From: Asaia prunellae JCM 25354
Lineage (GTDB): Bacteria > Pseudomonadota > Alphaproteobacteria > Acetobacterales > Acetobacteraceae
Assembly: GCF_000613885.1 (NCBI RefSeq)
Contig: NZ_BAJV01000006.1
Location: 124,001-188,000, forward strand
Length of the DNA: 64,000 bases
Direction of reading: 5' to 3'
Part shown: positions 56,358-64,000 of the stretch, piece by piece
How the letters are laid out: every line of letters begins with the position of its first letter
Position numbering within the stretch: the first letter of the stretch is position 1
Translations under genes and position numbers: made by a program
Notes under the pieces: generated by a model
Told to the model about the DNA's origin: nothing
The model's database searches: none
Seen by the model: the letters and a program-made list of their open reading frames with translations, nothing else

Positions 56358-56981
56358 TTGAAAGACGGAGTGGCAAAACAGACGTCATGCTACGCGGAAA
56401 TGCAGGCGACCCCTAAATTTGATTTCTGTCCCGACAGGAGTGAGGAAACTGATGACGTGATCGAGACGGAGGCCCCTCGTGTGCTGCCTTTTCTGATCAG
56501 GCGCGATGGTACGTGGCTGTACCGGGGGTCGCCCATACGCAGGAAGGAAATGCTCTGTCTTTTCGGCGCCATGCTGACGCGTGATACGAACGGGGATTAC
56601 TGGCTGCGTACGCCTACTGAAACCGGCCTGATTCAGGTTGAGGACGTGCCTTTCATCATACGTGAGCTTGATTTTCGTGGGGTCTGCGGTCGACAGCAGA
56701 ATCTGTGTCTCCGTACCAATATGGATGAACTGCTCTGTGTCGGGCCTGCCCATCCCCTGATCGTCGACTGGCAACGTCCGCCTGCCGATGACTGTGCGGC
56801 TGTTCCCTATGTGCAGGTCCGCCGCGGTGATGGTGACAAACCTATTCTCGCCCGGCTGTCACGTCCGGTTTATTACGAGCTTGTTGCTCTCGCGGTACCG
56901 GGTCATGTCGGGTGTCGGCCCTGTATGGGGGTCTGGAGCCAGGATTGCTTCTTTCCACTCGCCCCCATGCCCGCTCTCTGA
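56358..56981 (+). CDS. DUF1285 protein
   Basis: 207 residues from TTG 56358, which has GGAGAG at good spacing; GTG 56370 and ATG 56400 (MQATPKFDF) are alternatives. The conserved block FLIRRDGTWLYRGSPIRRKE and YWLRTPTETGLIQVEDVPFI is typical of DUF1285, a family of unknown function with two beta-rich subdomains. In alphaproteobacteria the family commonly lies beside moxR and the CCA-type nucleotidyltransferase, as here. The open frame extends back into moxR, but that part is not coding. Confidence 0.82.
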   Translation: MKDGVAKQTSCYAEMQATPKFDFCPDRSEETDDVIETEAPRVLPFLIRRDGTWLYRGSPIRRKEMLCLFGAMLTRDTNGDYWLRTPTETGLIQVEDVPFIIRELDFRGVCGRQQNLCLRTNMDELLCVGPAHPLIVDWQRPPADDCAAVPYVQVRRGDGDKPILARLSRPVYYELVALAVPGHVGCRPCMGVWSQDCFFPLAPMPAL

Positions 56982-57018
56982 AAACCGGGTGATTTTCGTT
57001 TTTTCGTCTCTGGATGTG

Positions 57019-58269
57019 ATGGTGACCATTCTAGATCGACTGCCTGATCGCTCCGGGCTGGACCGTCTCTGGTCGATTCTGCCACAGGCCCGTCTGGTCG
57101 GTGGTTCTGTTCGCGATCTGCTGCTCGGCGGGCAGGATGTGCATGACCTCGATCTTGCAACGCCTGAGCCCCCCGAGGAGGTTCAGGCGCAATTGCAGGC
57201 GGCGGGAATCAAAACCATTCCCACAGGCCTCACTCATGGCACGATTACCGCTCTCATTGATCATGTGCCTTACGAGATCACGACTCTGCGTCGTGATGTC
57301 AGCACTGACGGGCGTCATGCCGAAGTGGCCTGGACCACCGATTGGCGCGAAGATGCGGCAAGGCGTGATTTCACGATCAATGCCCTGTTCTGCGACCGGA
57401 ATGGTACAATTCATGATTTCTTTGATGGACAGCAGGATCTGGCCGCACATCGCCTGCGCTTTGTAGGTGATGCGGGACAACGTATCGAAGAGGATGCACT
57501 GCGTATCCTGCGCTTTTTCCGTTTTGATGCGCGTTTCGGCAGTGAAACGCCGGATGAAACCGCGATTGCTGCCATTCGCACGAGAGCGGCTCTGGTTGAG
57601 GGACTTTCCGCGGAGAGACTGGCGAGCGAAATGCTGCGTATCCTCGTCGGGCCGAATCTCATGCGTACACTCCTGCATATGGAAGGCGCCGGTATTCTTG
57701 CCTGTGTCATCCCGTCGTACCGCCTCGACAGACTTTCTCGTGCCCTTGAAAATGATCTGCCCGAAGACCCTGTATTGCGCCTTGGAGTGTTGAGCGACAC
57801 ATCCGGTCTGGGCAGGAAGCTGCGTCTGTCAGCCAGAAAAAGTGAGCGGCTTGAGCGTATGCATGCGAGGAACGGCCTGATTTCCTGTGACGGGGACAGC
57901 GATAATGCATCGGATCGGCTCAGGATTTCACCCGATTTATCGCAAGATGCCTTGCGTCAGCTTCTTTCCTTTCATTCCCGGGAAAGCCTGAACGATTGGA
58001 GCTGGGTTGTTCAGGCTGAGTCGAAGGCAGATGACGGGAGAGACTGGAATGGTCTCAGAACGCGTCTGGCGACAATGGAAGTGCCTGTGTTTCCGCTGGC
58101 AGGGCGTGATGTCGTGGCGCTTGGCGTTCCCGCCGGCAAGGCGGTTGGTGTCTTGATGAATGAAGTAACGCGCTGGTGGCGCGCCAATGGCTGTCTGCCT
58201 GATCGTGAAGCCTGTCTGAGCGAACTCAAAAGATCTCTGCCTCTTTCCCCTCGGGGTCTTGGGGGGTAA
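57019..58269 (+). CDS. CCA tRNA nucleotidyltransferase / poly(A) polymerase family protein
   Basis: 416 residues from ATG 57019 (MVTILDRLPDRSGLDRLW). Class II nucleotidyltransferase: RLVGGSVRDLLLG, then DVHDLDLATPEP with the two metal-binding aspartates, the TTLRRDVSTDGRHAEVAWT block and RRDFTINALF. The RNA-binding segment EDALRILRFFRFDARFG follows. It adds or repairs the 3' CCA of tRNA, or adds A tails; sequence alone does not separate these. It lies 37 bases after DUF1285 and 80 before the ABC exporter. Confidence 0.92.
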   Translation: MVTILDRLPDRSGLDRLWSILPQARLVGGSVRDLLLGGQDVHDLDLATPEPPEEVQAQLQAAGIKTIPTGLTHGTITALIDHVPYEITTLRRDVSTDGRHAEVAWTTDWREDAARRDFTINALFCDRNGTIHDFFDGQQDLAAHRLRFVGDAGQRIEEDALRILRFFRFDARFGSETPDETAIAAIRTRAALVEGLSAERLASEMLRILVGPNLMRTLLHMEGAGILACVIPSYRLDRLSRALENDLPEDPVLRLGVLSDTSGLGRKLRLSARKSERLERMHARNGLISCDGDSDNASDRLRISPDLSQDALRQLLSFHSRESLNDWSWVVQAESKADDGRDWNGLRTRLATMEVPVFPLAGRDVVALGVPAGKAVGVLMNEVTRWWRANGCLPDREACLSELKRSLPLSPRGLGG

Positions 58270-58349
58270 ACGGCAGGAATGAAAATACCGCAGCAGGCAA
58301 ACCAGCTCCCTTTGCGCCGCATCGACCTCAGGGAGCTCAGGGGCGCCAG

Positions 58350-60100
58350 ATGCTATGGCGTATCTGGCGTGAGGAAGTGCGCCAACATGTCGGTCGGCTG
58401 GCCGGTGTCGTGGTACTGACCGTTCTTACTGCGGGACTGACGGCGCTCTATCCGCTGGTTATCAAGCGGGCTGTAGATATGTTTGCGGTCCATGATCCGC
58501 GTATTCTGTATCAGGTTCCGGCTCTTGTGGTTCTGGTGACCGGCCTCAAAGCTGCCTCGCAATACGGCCAGACGCTTTCTGTACAGGGGCTTGTTCTGGT
58601 CGTCATCCGCGGCCTTCAGTCACGCATGTTCTCGCATGCGCTTGCTGCTGATATTGCACGTATTGAGCGGGAGGCCCCTGCGCAGTGGGCTGCGCGCTTT
58701 ACGACTGACGCAGTCTCGATCCGTGAGGCTATGATCCGTGCGGTCAACGCACTGGGCGATGTGGTAACGGTTATCGGGCTTGTGGCCTCGATGATCTACA
58801 CTGACTGGGAGCTCAGTCTGATCGCACTGGTGCTTTATCCGGTTGCTGCAGTGCCGATCCAGAAACTCGGAAAGCGCGTGCGTCGTGCGTCTGGCGGTAT
58901 GCAGGAGCAGATCGGCGAGACGGCAACACTGCTCAATGAGAGCTTCGCTCTGGCGCGTCAGGTGCGCGTCTATCGCATGGAAGGCAGCGAAACGACGCGT
59001 ATCGATCGTTCACTTGATCTCCTGCATAACGCGTTCTGGCGGATTTCACGTGGTCGCGCCCGTGTCGATCCCGTCCTTGAGGTGCTGGGAGGCACGGCAA
59101 TTGCTGCTGTTCTTGCTTTGCCGGATGGCGTGCGGCCATGGGGGGCGCCACGCTTGGTGATTTCACAGCGTTTATTGCGGCTCTCTTCGCGGCGTCGCGT
59201 CCTCTGCGCTCGCTCGGTTCGCTCAATGCGGCTCTTCAGGAAGGGCTTGGCGGCCTTGAGCGCGTCTTTTCCGTGATTGATGAGCCACCTGCAGTCGCTG
59301 AACGTCCTGCTGCCCGGGCGCTTCCGCCTGGTCATGGTCGTCTTGTTTTCGAGGACGCGCATTTTGCCTATCCTGATGGGCGTATCGGGTTGAACGGGCT
59401 GAGCTTTGATGTACGCCCGGGCTGGACTGTGGCTCTTGTCGGGCCTTCCGGTGCAGGTAAATCAACGGCTCTGTCTCTTATTCCGCGTCTCCATGATATC
59501 AGTGAGGGGGCTATTCTGCTTGATGGCGTCGATCTGCGTGATCTGCGGCTTGCAGATCTGCGTGATGCCATTGCCTATGTCAGCCAGGATACGACTCTTT
59601 TTGACATGTCGGTGCTGGAAAATATCCGTATCGGTCGTCCGAATGCGAGCCGGGCAGAAGTCGAGGCTGCAGCGCTCGCCGCCGCCGTTGATTTTGCCGA
59701 TACCCTGCCACAGGGGCTCGATACACGGGTAGGACCGGGAGGGCAGCGCCTCTCCGGAGGACAGCGTCAGCGTGTGGCGCTGGCTCGGGCCCTGCTTCGT
59801 GATCCACGTCTTTTGCTTCTTGATGAGGCGACGAGCGCGCTCGATTCAGAGAGCGAGGCGAAAGTGCAGCATACGCTTGCCGAGCTGAGGCGAGACCGCA
59901 CTACTGTCATCGTGGCGCATCGTCTCTCAACGGTTAAAAGTGCCGATCTGATTATTGTCATGAGTGAGGGCAGAGCGGTCGAACTCGGCACCCATGCCGA
60001 GCTTTACGCCCAGGGCGGCCTTTATGCCCGCCTTGTACGCAACCAGTCTCTTGATCTTGTGGATGTGCCTAACGAGGATCTGGAAAATGCGCCTTTATAG
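58350..60100 (+). CDS. ABC exporter, fused membrane and ATPase domains, MsbA-like (frameshifted as sequenced)
   Basis: A half-transporter with six membrane segments in the first part and an ATPase in the second. Walker A GPSGAGKST, signature RLSGGQRQRVALARALL and Walker B LLLLDEATSALD are intact. The frame breaks near 59117: CTTGCTTTGCCGGATGG should read CTTGCTTTTGCCGGATGG, joining AAVLAFAGWRAAMGGATLGD. With one T restored the protein is 583 residues, the normal length. Likely exports a lipid or hydrophobic compound as a homodimer. It follows cca by 80 bases and overlaps rppH tail-to-tail by six bases. Confidence 0.9.
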
Positions 60101-60580
60101 GGCAGGTGCCAGAGCTGTGAGAACGGGTAGAAGCTTTTCGTAGAGCGGGCGTTTGAAGCCCAGATTGAAACGTGTCACATCCTGTGGTGCCACCCATTCC
60201 CACTGATCGAATTCTGCTGGCTCGGAACCGTCTCCCATCAGATTGATCGCGCTGTCTGCTTCCGTCATCCGCATGGCGAACCAGCGCTGCGTTTGGCCAC
60301 GGTACTGGCCATGCAAGGCCTTGCCGATCAGGTGGGGAGGCAGATCATAGGACAGCCAGCCGGGAAAACTGCCAAGCAGGGTCGCCTGGCGCAAACCGGT
60401 TTCTTCACGCAGCTCCCTGACAGCTGCTTCTTCCGGTGTTTCGTTATCGTCTATGCCGCCTTGTGGGCATTGCCACACATTGTGCAGATCAGTGCGTCGG
60501 GCGAGAAAGAGCGCACCCGCGCGATTGAAAAGCATGATTCCGACATTGGGACGATAGGGAAGGGTTTCAGGATCAATCAT
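60095..60580 (-). CDS. rppH: RNA pyrophosphohydrolase (Nudix)
   Basis: 161 residues from ATG 60580 (MIDPETLPYRPNVGIMLFN); an upstream in-frame ATG at 60610 adds ten residues. RppH removes pyrophosphate from 5'-triphosphate RNA to start mRNA decay. The Nudix box is GGID (near residue 42), then EAAVRELREETGL. The WQCPQGG lead-in and FDQWEWVAPQDVTRFN are typical of RppH rather than of other Nudix enzymes. It ends inside the 3' end of the convergent ABC gene and lies just after ctpA. Confidence 0.92.
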   Translation of the reverse strand: MIDPETLPYRPNVGIMLFNRAGALFLARRTDLHNVWQCPQGGIDDNETPEEAAVRELREETGLRQATLLGSFPGWLSYDLPPHLIGKALHGQYRGQTQRWFAMRMTEADSAINLMGDGSEPAEFDQWEWVAPQDVTRFNLGFKRPLYEKLLPVLTALAPAL

Positions 60581-60633
60581 CGTGTCAGGCTCAGAAGAAA
60601 CCGACCCCACTGAGGGGCCGGAAAGGAACAGGA

Positions 60634-62112
60634 TCAGTGCTTCGGAGCAGATGCCGGAGGTGTGGCCGGTACCGGTTTCTGGTCTTTTTTATCCGCAGGC
60701 TTGTCGGAGGCCGGCTGACCGAGTGGCAAAGCTTCGTCAGGGAGCGAGGCCATGGCCCGTACAACACGAAGTCCCTGCTGAAGCTGGAAATCCGTTGCCG
60801 GTTTGGAGAGTTCGAAACGCGGCCAGTTTTCCGGCGGCGCATTGGGGATGCTGGTTGAAATCGAGGGCAGATCGGTGCGTACCGGCGCCTTGTTCTTGTT
60901 GCCGCCGGTATTGGTGATGATATGGGCAAGATCGGCTTCACGATAGCCATAGCCATCATCGTCTTTGCTCTCCTTGACCAGAATATCGGGAGCAATACCG
61001 AGTGCCTGGATCGAACGTCCCGACGGCGTGTAATAGCGTGCCGTTGTCAGGCGCACTGCACCATGACCCGGTACCGGGATGAGTGACTGTACCGAGCCTT
61101 TGCCAAAGGATTTTTCACCCAGCAATACGGCACGGCGATGATCCTGCAACGCACCAGCCACAATCTCTGAGGCCGAAGCCGAACCGCCATCGATCAGGAC
61201 CACGATGGGCAGCTTGCCCGTAATGTCAGTCCCCTTGGCATCCCAACGACGGTTATTCTCGGCGTGACGGCCACGGATCGAAACGATCTCGCCTTCGGGG
61301 ATGAAATCATCACTGACCGAAATGGCCTGGTCGAGTTTGCCGCCCGGATTCAGACGCAGGTCAAGTACAAGACCCTGAAGCTTTCCGCCTGATTTGGCCT
61401 TGAGCTTGTCAAAGGCTTCATGCATCGCGGTTTCGGTGTCGTCATCGAACTCGGAAATGCGGATATAGCCAATATTGCCATAGAGCGCTGATCGCACAAC
61501 CTGAACGTGGATGACTTCACGCGTCATGGTGATCTTGAGCGGCTTGGGCTCTTTCGCACGGATGATCGTCAGTGTGATCTTGGTACCCGGATCACCGCGC
61601 ATCCTGGTCACAGCCTGATCAAGGGTCATGCCTTCAAGGGACTTGCCATCGACTTCGGTGATGTAATCACCCGGTTTGAGGCCGGCACGCGAGGCAGGGG
61701 TCCCATCAATGGGCGAGACCACACGGATATGGCCATTCTGCTGCTGGACCTGAACGCCCAGACCGCCGAATTTGCCGCTGATCTGGATCTGCATCTCCTT
61801 GAACTGCTTTTCGTTCATATAGGAGCTGTGCGGATCGAGACCACCAACCATGCCGTCGAGTGCGTTGTTGATCAGGTCCTTGTCGCTGACCGGCTCCACA
61901 TATTCGGCACGTACCAGATCGAGCACCGTGCCGAACAGGGTCAGCAGGCGCAGGGTCTCGCTATGGTTATCGGGATCAGCCGTAACTTCTTTTGCGAAGG
62001 CCTTGCTGCTGATCATCTGCAAGGCTTGGTGCCATCATGCTTCCAGTCTTGGACCGGCGGTGATTCCGGCCAGGAATGCCGTTCCGAGCAGCAGACCAGT
62101 GCGGAGCTTCAT
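60634..62112 (-). CDS. S41 C-terminal processing protease (in-frame TGA in the signal region)
   Basis: Reading from ATG 62112 gives a signal-like MKLRTGLLLGTAFLAGITAG, then a TGA at codon 26 (62037-62035), then the same frame continues through the whole protease. The PDZ domain (GLGVQVQQQNGHIRVVSPID, SRAGLKPGDYITEVDGKSLE) and the Ser-Lys catalytic region (GGSASASEIVAGALQDHRRA, GEKSFGKGSVQSL) are intact. A start at TTG 62022 would give 462 residues without a signal peptide, implausible for a periplasmic protease. A sequencing error or real loss of export are both possible. The C-terminus is Pro/Lys-rich. Confidence 0.85.
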
Positions 62113-62213
62113 GCAATTCATCCCTTGAATCCGGCCCTGAGCCGATCCTGTTAGCGTCTTGTTTGACGGCAGGATCCGGAAGCCCGGAGCCTGAACCGAT
62201 CTGATACGGGAAA

Positions 62214-62243
62214 ACTATAGCCGTGTTGAAGCACTCTGTCGAA
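62214..62243 (-). promoter_or_regulatory. Candidate promoter of the S41 protease gene
   Basis: On the minus strand TTCGAC (62243-62238), an 18-base spacer and TATAGT (62219-62214) lie about 100 bases before the ATG at 62112. Moderate match. It is in the 193-base gap after the envC-like gene. Confidence 0.35.
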
Positions 62244-62305
62244 ACAACGCGGAATCGCCAAGTGGGATCCTGCAATTCGTCAGGCATTACCGGTACGTGT
62301 CGACC

Positions 62306-63578
62306 TTAAAGATAGGGGCGCGGATCGATAATCGCACTGCCTGAGCGCAGCTGTACAAAAAGTCTTCCTCCGGAGGCTCCCATGTTTCCCAGGGAGGCAC
62401 TCTTTCCCACGCTTTGTCCGCTCGATACGGCGAGCTGGCCGATACCGGAAAGGACAAAACGGTAATGCCTTCCGCAATCGAGAATGATCATATTGCCGAA
62501 CGAGCGGAAAGGGCCGGCAAAATCGACCTGACCGGCGCAGGGCGCGCTGACCGGTCCGGCTCCCCGCGCTTCGAAGGTCACGCCGGTCGCAGGGCCGCTC
62601 TCGGTATCCTGATGCCAGGTGGTCACAATGGTGCCGGAAACAGGCCCGTGTCCGCCACCATGGCTGATTCCCTTCCCGGATGAGCTGCTCAGACGTTTTG
62701 CCTGATTGCTGACAGCCTCAGCTTTCTCTTTCTGGTTCTGACGCGCAAGGCTCTTGCCTCTTCTTCCATACGTGCGCGCAAACGGGCCTGCGTCTTGTCC
62801 AGTGCGGACAGGGCGTCATCGAGCGTGGCTGCTTTCACTGTGGCGGAGGCGATTTCGGCACGGGCCTGCTTCAGTCGGGCTTCGGCTTCTTCCTGATGTC
62901 GGGTCGCATCGTCCTTTTTGCGTGCATTGATGTCGCGCAGCCGTGCCTGCATCTTCCGTGCCTTTTCGAGGGCGTCATTGCGTTCGCTGAGCTCGTGTGC
63001 CGTCTGATCCAGCAGGATCTGCTGACCGTGTAAATCCTCGGCCTGCCGGGTTGTCAGGCGCGTAAGACCAGCAATCAGACTCAGGCCCTGCACCGATTTT
63101 TCTGCCTGTCCTGACAGAGCGATGAAGGACGTGCTGGGATAGTGCGCCAGACGCAGGGCAACGGAAGAATCGCCTGAAGACTGGCGCGTCTCCTTGCAAG
63201 TGCTGCGCGCTGTCTGCTCTGCAGGTCGGTAAGCCGGGCAATTTCCTGGGTTAGGGCATCAATCTGTTTTTCTGTTGCGGCGAGCTCTTCTGCTGCCTGA
63301 TCTGTGAGAGCGGAGAAATGCCGTGCGCGGTCTGCCTGAAGTGCCGCTTCCTGGGCGGCTTTCACCTGGGCCTTGCGCTGGGTTTCTATCTGTGCCGCTT
63401 GGCCGGCCTTGCGTGAAAGCAGGGCCTCGCGATCACGCTTGGTCTTTTCGAGCGCCTTCTGGCTGGCGCTCGATACCGGATGGCGGGAGGGGGAGGCCGC
63501 GGCAGGAACCGGGATTTCCCCCATAAGGCAGATTCCGAGGATAAGGCTGCCGGTCATTACCGGTTTGATGACCGGCAT
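62306..63578 (-). CDS. EnvC-like murein hydrolase activator, M23 domain (two frameshifts as sequenced)
   Basis: A signal peptide (GSLILGICLMGEIPVPAAAS) is followed by long Ala/Gln/Arg-rich coiled coils and a C-terminal LytM/M23 domain (GPVSAPCAGQVDFAGPFRSF, NMIILDCGRHYRFVLSGIGQ). The frame breaks near 63162 (coding CTTCCGTTGCCC should read CTTCCGGTTGCCC, giving ILPVALRLAHYPS) and near 62743 (TTGCGCGTCAG should read TTGCGCCGTCAG, giving ALRRQNQKEKAEAV). With both restored the protein is 424 residues. The zinc-ligand pattern appears incomplete, as in EnvC, which activates amidases instead of cutting. Six bases separate it from gpmI. Confidence 0.88.
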
Positions 63579-63584
63579 GCGTGG

Positions 63585-64000
63585 TCAGCCGGTGATCAGG
63601 CTTTTGCCGGTCATGTCAGCCGGTTGTTCCAGCTTCATCAGGGCAAGGAGAGTCGGGGCCAGATCAGCCAGGCGTCCATCATGGATCGCGGTGACATTGC
63701 GTCCCCCATGCAGCAGCACAGGCACGCGATTGAGTGTGTGAGCCGTATGTACGCCGCCTGTCACCGGATCGCGCATTGTTTCGCAATTGCCATGATCGGC
63801 GGTGACGACCAGCGCGCCACCCATTTTGTCGATGGCGGCGACGATACGTCCGAGGCCGGTATCGACAGCTTCGCAAGCCTTAATGGCAGCAGAAAGAACG
63901 CCTGTATGGCCCACCATGTCAGGATTGGCGTAGTTCAGCACGATGAGATCGAATTTGCCGCTTTCGATCGCCTTGACTGCATAGTCGGTCAGTTCAGGAG
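63585..64000 (-). CDS. gpmI: 2,3-bisphosphoglycerate-independent phosphoglycerate mutase (C-terminal part)
   Basis: The C-terminal 137 residues are visible; the gene continues past the right edge. The enzyme interconverts 3- and 2-phosphoglycerate using two manganese ions. PELTDYAVKAIESGKFDLIV, LNYANPDMVGHTGVLSAAIK and ALVVTADHGNCETM contain the conserved Asp and His metal ligands of this alkaline-phosphatase-like family. The order gpmI, envC-like, ctpA-like, rppH on one strand is common in alphaproteobacteria. Confidence 0.94.
   Translation of the reverse strand, partial: PELTDYAVKAIESGKFDLIVLNYANPDMVGHTGVLSAAIKACEAVDTGLGRIVAAIDKMGGALVVTADHGNCETMRDPVTGGVHTAHTLNRVPVLLHGGRNVTAIHDGRLADLAPTLLALMKLEQPADMTGKSLITG

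Noticed and set aside
58280-58349. ABC exporter starting at ATG 58280
   Set aside because: It is in another frame, and joining it would need an inserted base or a two-base loss, unlike every other break; ATG 58350 works. The AGCTCCCT/AGGGAGCT inverted repeat in this gap has no T-run.

Overview
The window is a chromosomal segment of an alphaproteobacterium, most likely an acetic acid bacterium (Acetobacteraceae). The evidence is GC-rich sequence, an alphaproteobacterial short-form adenylate kinase, an rnhB-ccrM pair, a DUF1285-cca group next to moxR, a gpmI-envC-ctpA-rppH run, a polyol-type MFS transporter and two RND efflux operons. The genus cannot be fixed from the sequence alone. No rRNA, tRNA, CRISPR array, insertion sequence or prophage gene was seen.

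Layout. (1) 1-3714, plus strand: 3' end of an RND pump, its periplasmic adaptor and an outer-membrane lipoprotein. (2) 3715-31944, plus strand: a nearly complete merged rplKAJL-rpoBC / str / S10 / spc / alpha cluster from rplK to rplQ, ending at a strong terminator. nusG and secE are not upstream of rplK, and fusA is missing between rpsG and tuf. Several gaps hold structured leaders or hairpins (before rplK, rplJ, rpoB, rpsL, tuf, rpsN, secY and rpoA), so autogenous control and attenuation are likely. (3) 32235-34301: an RbtT/DalT-type MFS transporter, an ASCH-domain protein and a 57-residue DUF1328 protein. (4) 34393-43685, minus strand: an MdtABC-like operon (adaptor, two different RND pumps, OprM-type channel). 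(5) 43951-46173, plus strand: a CsbD-like stress protein, then translationally overlapping rnhB-ccrM with five GANTC sites packed upstream. (6) 46594-48774: a GH3 glycosidase behind a 420-bp A+T-richer leader. (7) 48836-56269, minus strand: moxR, DUF58, DUF4159, a vWA/GATase-like membrane protein and an ankyrin protein. (8) 56358-60100, plus strand: DUF1285, cca-type nucleotidyltransferase and an MsbA-like ABC exporter. (9) 60095-64000, minus strand: gpmI (partial), envC-like, ctpA-like S41 protease and rppH.

A second theme is sequence quality. Twelve genes, most of them essential (rpoC, rpsL, tuf, rplB, adk, rplQ and others), are interrupted by frameshifts. All fifteen sites need exactly one base put back, usually one base of a GG, CC or TT run in the coding strand. 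After correction, the ribosomal and core genes return to ordinary family lengths. These are best read as sequencing or assembly deletions and not as biology. A TGA at codon 26 of the S41 protease does not fit that pattern and is listed separately.

Functionally the window joins the core transcription and translation machinery with envelope functions (efflux, peptidoglycan-hydrolase activation, lipid or drug export, periplasmic proteolysis) and the alphaproteobacterial cell-cycle DNA methylase CcrM. The most interesting regulatory signals are the GANTC cluster upstream of rnhB-ccrM and the terminator or hairpin elements inside the ribosomal superoperon.
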